Shown here piece by piece: positions 62,167 through 64,000 of a stretch of DNA of 64,000 nt. Made by a program: the position numbers and the translations under genes. Position 1 is the stretch's first letter, and every line of letters begins with the position of its first letter. The notes under the pieces are model-generated. The model saw nothing but the letters and a program-made list of their open reading frames with translations. It ran no database searches and was not told where the DNA came from. This stretch comes from Mesorhizobium loti (lineage in GTDB: Bacteria > Pseudomonadota > Alphaproteobacteria > Rhizobiales > Rhizobiaceae), in the NCBI RefSeq assembly GCF_001510895.1, contig NZ_LPWA01000097.1:60737-124736 (forward strand), given 5' to 3'.

Positions 62167-63789
62167 ATGAAAACGTTCGCCGTCCTTGTGAGCGGATTTA
62201 TCCTGTTTGTCCTTGCCGCGTTCGGTGCCCAGGCCGCCACGCCCGAAGCGGCCAAGCGTGTCGCGCTGGTCATCGGCAACAGCAAATATGTCAACGCCGT
62301 GCCGTTGCCCAATCCGGCGAATGACGCGCAGCTCATCGCATCGACGCTGCGCAATGCCGGCTTCGAGGTGATCGAAGGCGTCGACCAGGACAATCAAGGC
62401 ATGCACAACCTGATCAGCCGGTTCACCGAAGAGTCCTACAACGCCGACCTCGCCGTCATCTTCTATGCCGGCCACGGCATGCAGGTCGACGGCAAGAACT
62501 ACCTGATCCCGGTCGATGCCGAGCTGACGTCGCCCGCCTATCTCAAGACCCGCACCGTCCAGATCGACGAATTCATGGCGGCGCTGCCGCCCGACCCGGC
62601 CGTCGGCGTCATCATCCTCGACGCCTGCCGCGACAATCCGCTGGCAAGGACGCTGGCCGCGTCCCTGCCGAAAAGCCGCTCGCTCGGCGCCGGCCTTGCG
62701 CCGGTCGAAGCGAAAGCGGACGGCGTCGGCACCGGTGGCGTGCTCATCGCCTACGCAACCGACCCCGGCGCCATCGCCTTCGACGGCAACGGCGTCGACA
62801 GCCCTTACTCGCTGGCTTTGGCCAAGCACCTGACCGAACCCGGCGTCGAGATCCAGAGCGCCTTGACGCGGGTGCGCGGCGAGGTGACGGAAGCCACGCA
62901 AGGCCGTCAGCGGCCCTGGCACAATGCATCGCTGGGGCGCGAGGTCTTCCTCGGCAAGCCTGCGGCGGAGGCCGCGCCCGTCGCGCCCGCTGCCACTGAC
63001 GCCAAGACGACAACCGCGCCCGCCCCTGCCCCGGTGGCCAGCGAGCCGCCCTCCTGGGAAGTCGAGCAGCGCCTCTGGGACGAGGCCTCGAAGAAGAATG
63101 CCATTCCGTTCTACGAAGCCTATCTCGACCAATTCCCGAACGGCCGTTTCGCGACGGTCGCCAAGCTCAACATCGATCAGTTGAAGGACCCCAAGGCCAA
63201 CAAGCAGGTCGCGGCCCTCGATACGAATAAAGCTGACGCCAATGCCGGCTCGGCCGTCCGCACCTCCGTCGGCATCACCGACGAGATGAAGCAGACGCCG
63301 GGCACCGAGCAAACGGAAGGCGCGATCGGGCTCGATCGCGACGGCCGCATCGACCTGCAGCTGCGTATCGAGGCGCTTGGCAACGAGCTTGGCCAGGTCG
63401 ACGGCAATATCGGCCCGAAGACCCGCCAGGCGATCGGCGTGTGGCAAGGCAAGAACGGCCTGCCGCAGACCACCTATCTGACAGGCGAGCAACTGGCGTT
63501 CCTGGTGATCCAGACCGACCCGATGATGGATGCGGTACGCGCCAAGAATGCCGCCGACCAGGCGCGCGCGGCGGCGCCGAAAAAGCCGGTAGTGCAGAAG
63601 ACCCGCACGCTGAAGCCGGTGGCGGAAAAGCCGCGCAGGAAACAGCAGCAGGTCGTCCAGCGGAGGCGCGACCGCGAGACCGTGGTTCGCGAGGAAGGCC
63701 CGCCGCCGAACGACAACAACGACTTCCTGACCAAGGCGCTGATCTTCGGCACCGGCGTCGCGGTGGGCGGCGTGCTCAACAAGCCGTAA
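62167..63789 (+). CDS. Secreted caspase-like (peptidase C14) protein with peptidoglycan-binding-like tail
   Basis: 540 residues with a Sec signal peptide (MKTFAVLVSGFILFVLAAFG, cleavage after GAQA). The p20-like domain (about 28-260) has the catalytic dyad His103 in FYAGHGMQ and Cys154 in DACRDNP. A Pro/Ala linker and a WEVEQRLWDEASKKN tetratricopeptide-like segment follow. Residues about 395-440 look like a peptidoglycan-binding fold (GQVDGNIGPKTRQAIGVWQ), and the end is Lys/Arg-rich. Such proteins are widespread in rhizobia with unknown substrates. Its place behind the wall hydrolase may be functional or coincidental. Confidence 0.85.
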   Translation: MKTFAVLVSGFILFVLAAFGAQAATPEAAKRVALVIGNSKYVNAVPLPNPANDAQLIASTLRNAGFEVIEGVDQDNQGMHNLISRFTEESYNADLAVIFYAGHGMQVDGKNYLIPVDAELTSPAYLKTRTVQIDEFMAALPPDPAVGVIILDACRDNPLARTLAASLPKSRSLGAGLAPVEAKADGVGTGGVLIAYATDPGAIAFDGNGVDSPYSLALAKHLTEPGVEIQSALTRVRGEVTEATQGRQRPWHNASLGREVFLGKPAAEAAPVAPAATDAKTTTAPAPAPVASEPPSWEVEQRLWDEASKKNAIPFYEAYLDQFPNGRFATVAKLNIDQLKDPKANKQVAALDTNKADANAGSAVRTSVGITDEMKQTPGTEQTEGAIGLDRDGRIDLQLRIEALGNELGQVDGNIGPKTRQAIGVWQGKNGLPQTTYLTGEQLAFLVIQTDPMMDAVRAKNAADQARAAAPKKPVVQKTRTLKPVAEKPRRKQQQVVQRRRDRETVVREEGPPPNDNNDFLTKALIFGTGVAVGGVLNKP

Positions 63790-63870
63790 TTCCTCGACAC
63801 AGGGATTTTGAAGGGTTGCACGTGCTTGTCGGCAGGTAAGATTTCACAGCTCGTTTCGGTGACCATCGCA

Positions 63871-63902
63871 ACGTTCGGAATTGGCTGAAACTTCCCGAAC
63901 GT
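63871..63902. terminator. Hairpin downstream of the caspase-like gene
   Basis: ACGTTCGG (63871-63878) pairs with CCGAACGT (63895-63902) over a 16-base loop. There is no clear T tract, so it is either a weak terminator or an end structure of the adjacent IS110-type element. Confidence 0.35.
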
Positions 63903-63907
63903 CGTCA

Positions 63908-64000
63908 TCAACTCTGTTGAATGATGGCATCCCGGAGCCTGGCATTGAGGGTGACGACGATCTTGCGCATGACGGCAACGATGGCCACCTTTGGTTTCTT
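63908..64000 (-). mobile_element. IS110-family transposase, C-terminal end (partial)
   Basis: On the minus strand the frame entering from the right edge encodes 30 residues and stops at 63908. The visible KKPKVAIVAVMRKIVVTLNA followed by LRD is the characteristic tail of IS110/IS1111 transposases (DEDD type, close to the serine-containing C-terminal domain). The rest of the element is beyond the window. Its presence marks the right boundary of the T6SS block as a recombination-prone site. Confidence 0.7.

Overview
The window looks like a chromosomal segment of a rhizobial alphaproteobacterium, most likely Mesorhizobium or a close relative. The evidence is high GC coding sequence, tightly coupled ABC-transporter operons, palindromic intergenic repeats with a rhizobial look, and the type of T6SS genes present. 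The genus is an inference from general sequence character; no rRNA or other marker gene is present.

Layout. (1) 1-8734, plus strand: a carbohydrate uptake and catabolism operon. It holds a partial substrate-binding protein, two permeases, two TIM-barrel sugar isomerases/epimerases, a Gfo/Idh/MocA dehydrogenase, an alpha/beta hydrolase, a ribulose-phosphate-epimerase-like protein, a ROK kinase and an MsmK/UgpC-type ATPase. Most junctions overlap by a few bases. (2) 8736-13962: a disturbed stretch with a truncated dehydrogenase remnant, a minus-strand gene bracketed by 44-bp direct repeats, a membrane protein, a methyltransferase, a LysR regulator, a homologue of the cyanobacterial fluorescence recovery protein and a GntR/FadR regulator. 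(3) 14070-19464, minus strand: an Asp/Glu/hydantoin racemase and a complete branched-chain-amino-acid-type (Liv) ABC transporter, with a palindromic candidate operator upstream. (4) 19757-21469: a small secreted protein and an AhpD-like/ECF41 sigma factor pair.

(5) 21559-63789: a very large type VI secretion (T6SS) locus. tssH (clpV) diverges from tssA-tssB-tssC-hcp-tssE-tssF-tssG-fha-tssJ-tssK-tssL-tssM-tagF. A cargo module follows: a PAAR-like (DUF4150) protein with a Cys/His-rich C-terminal domain, two small orphan genes, DUF2169 and a ketosynthase-like protein without its catalytic residues. Convergent to it lie vgrG, a DUF6484 protein and a TIGR02270-type protein. Then comes a second fha-tssL-tssM set, followed by a PP2C phosphatase, a transmembrane Ser/Thr kinase, a DUF1036 protein, a membrane-anchored LytM plus lysozyme-like peptidoglycan hydrolase and a caspase-like protein. 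The window ends in the 3' end of an IS110-type transposase gene.

The genes suggest a T6SS with one sheath/baseplate set and two inner-membrane TssL/TssM/FHA sets, a kinase/phosphatase/FHA switch and a dedicated PAAR/VgrG cargo package. Five apparent single-base losses, mostly in G/C runs, interrupt tssF (twice), the PAAR gene, the ketosynthase-like gene and the TIGR02270 gene. They must be resolved as sequencing errors or real decay before the system is called functional. Three copies of one palindromic repeat family occur; one is read in frame inside the signal-peptide region of the DUF1036 gene.
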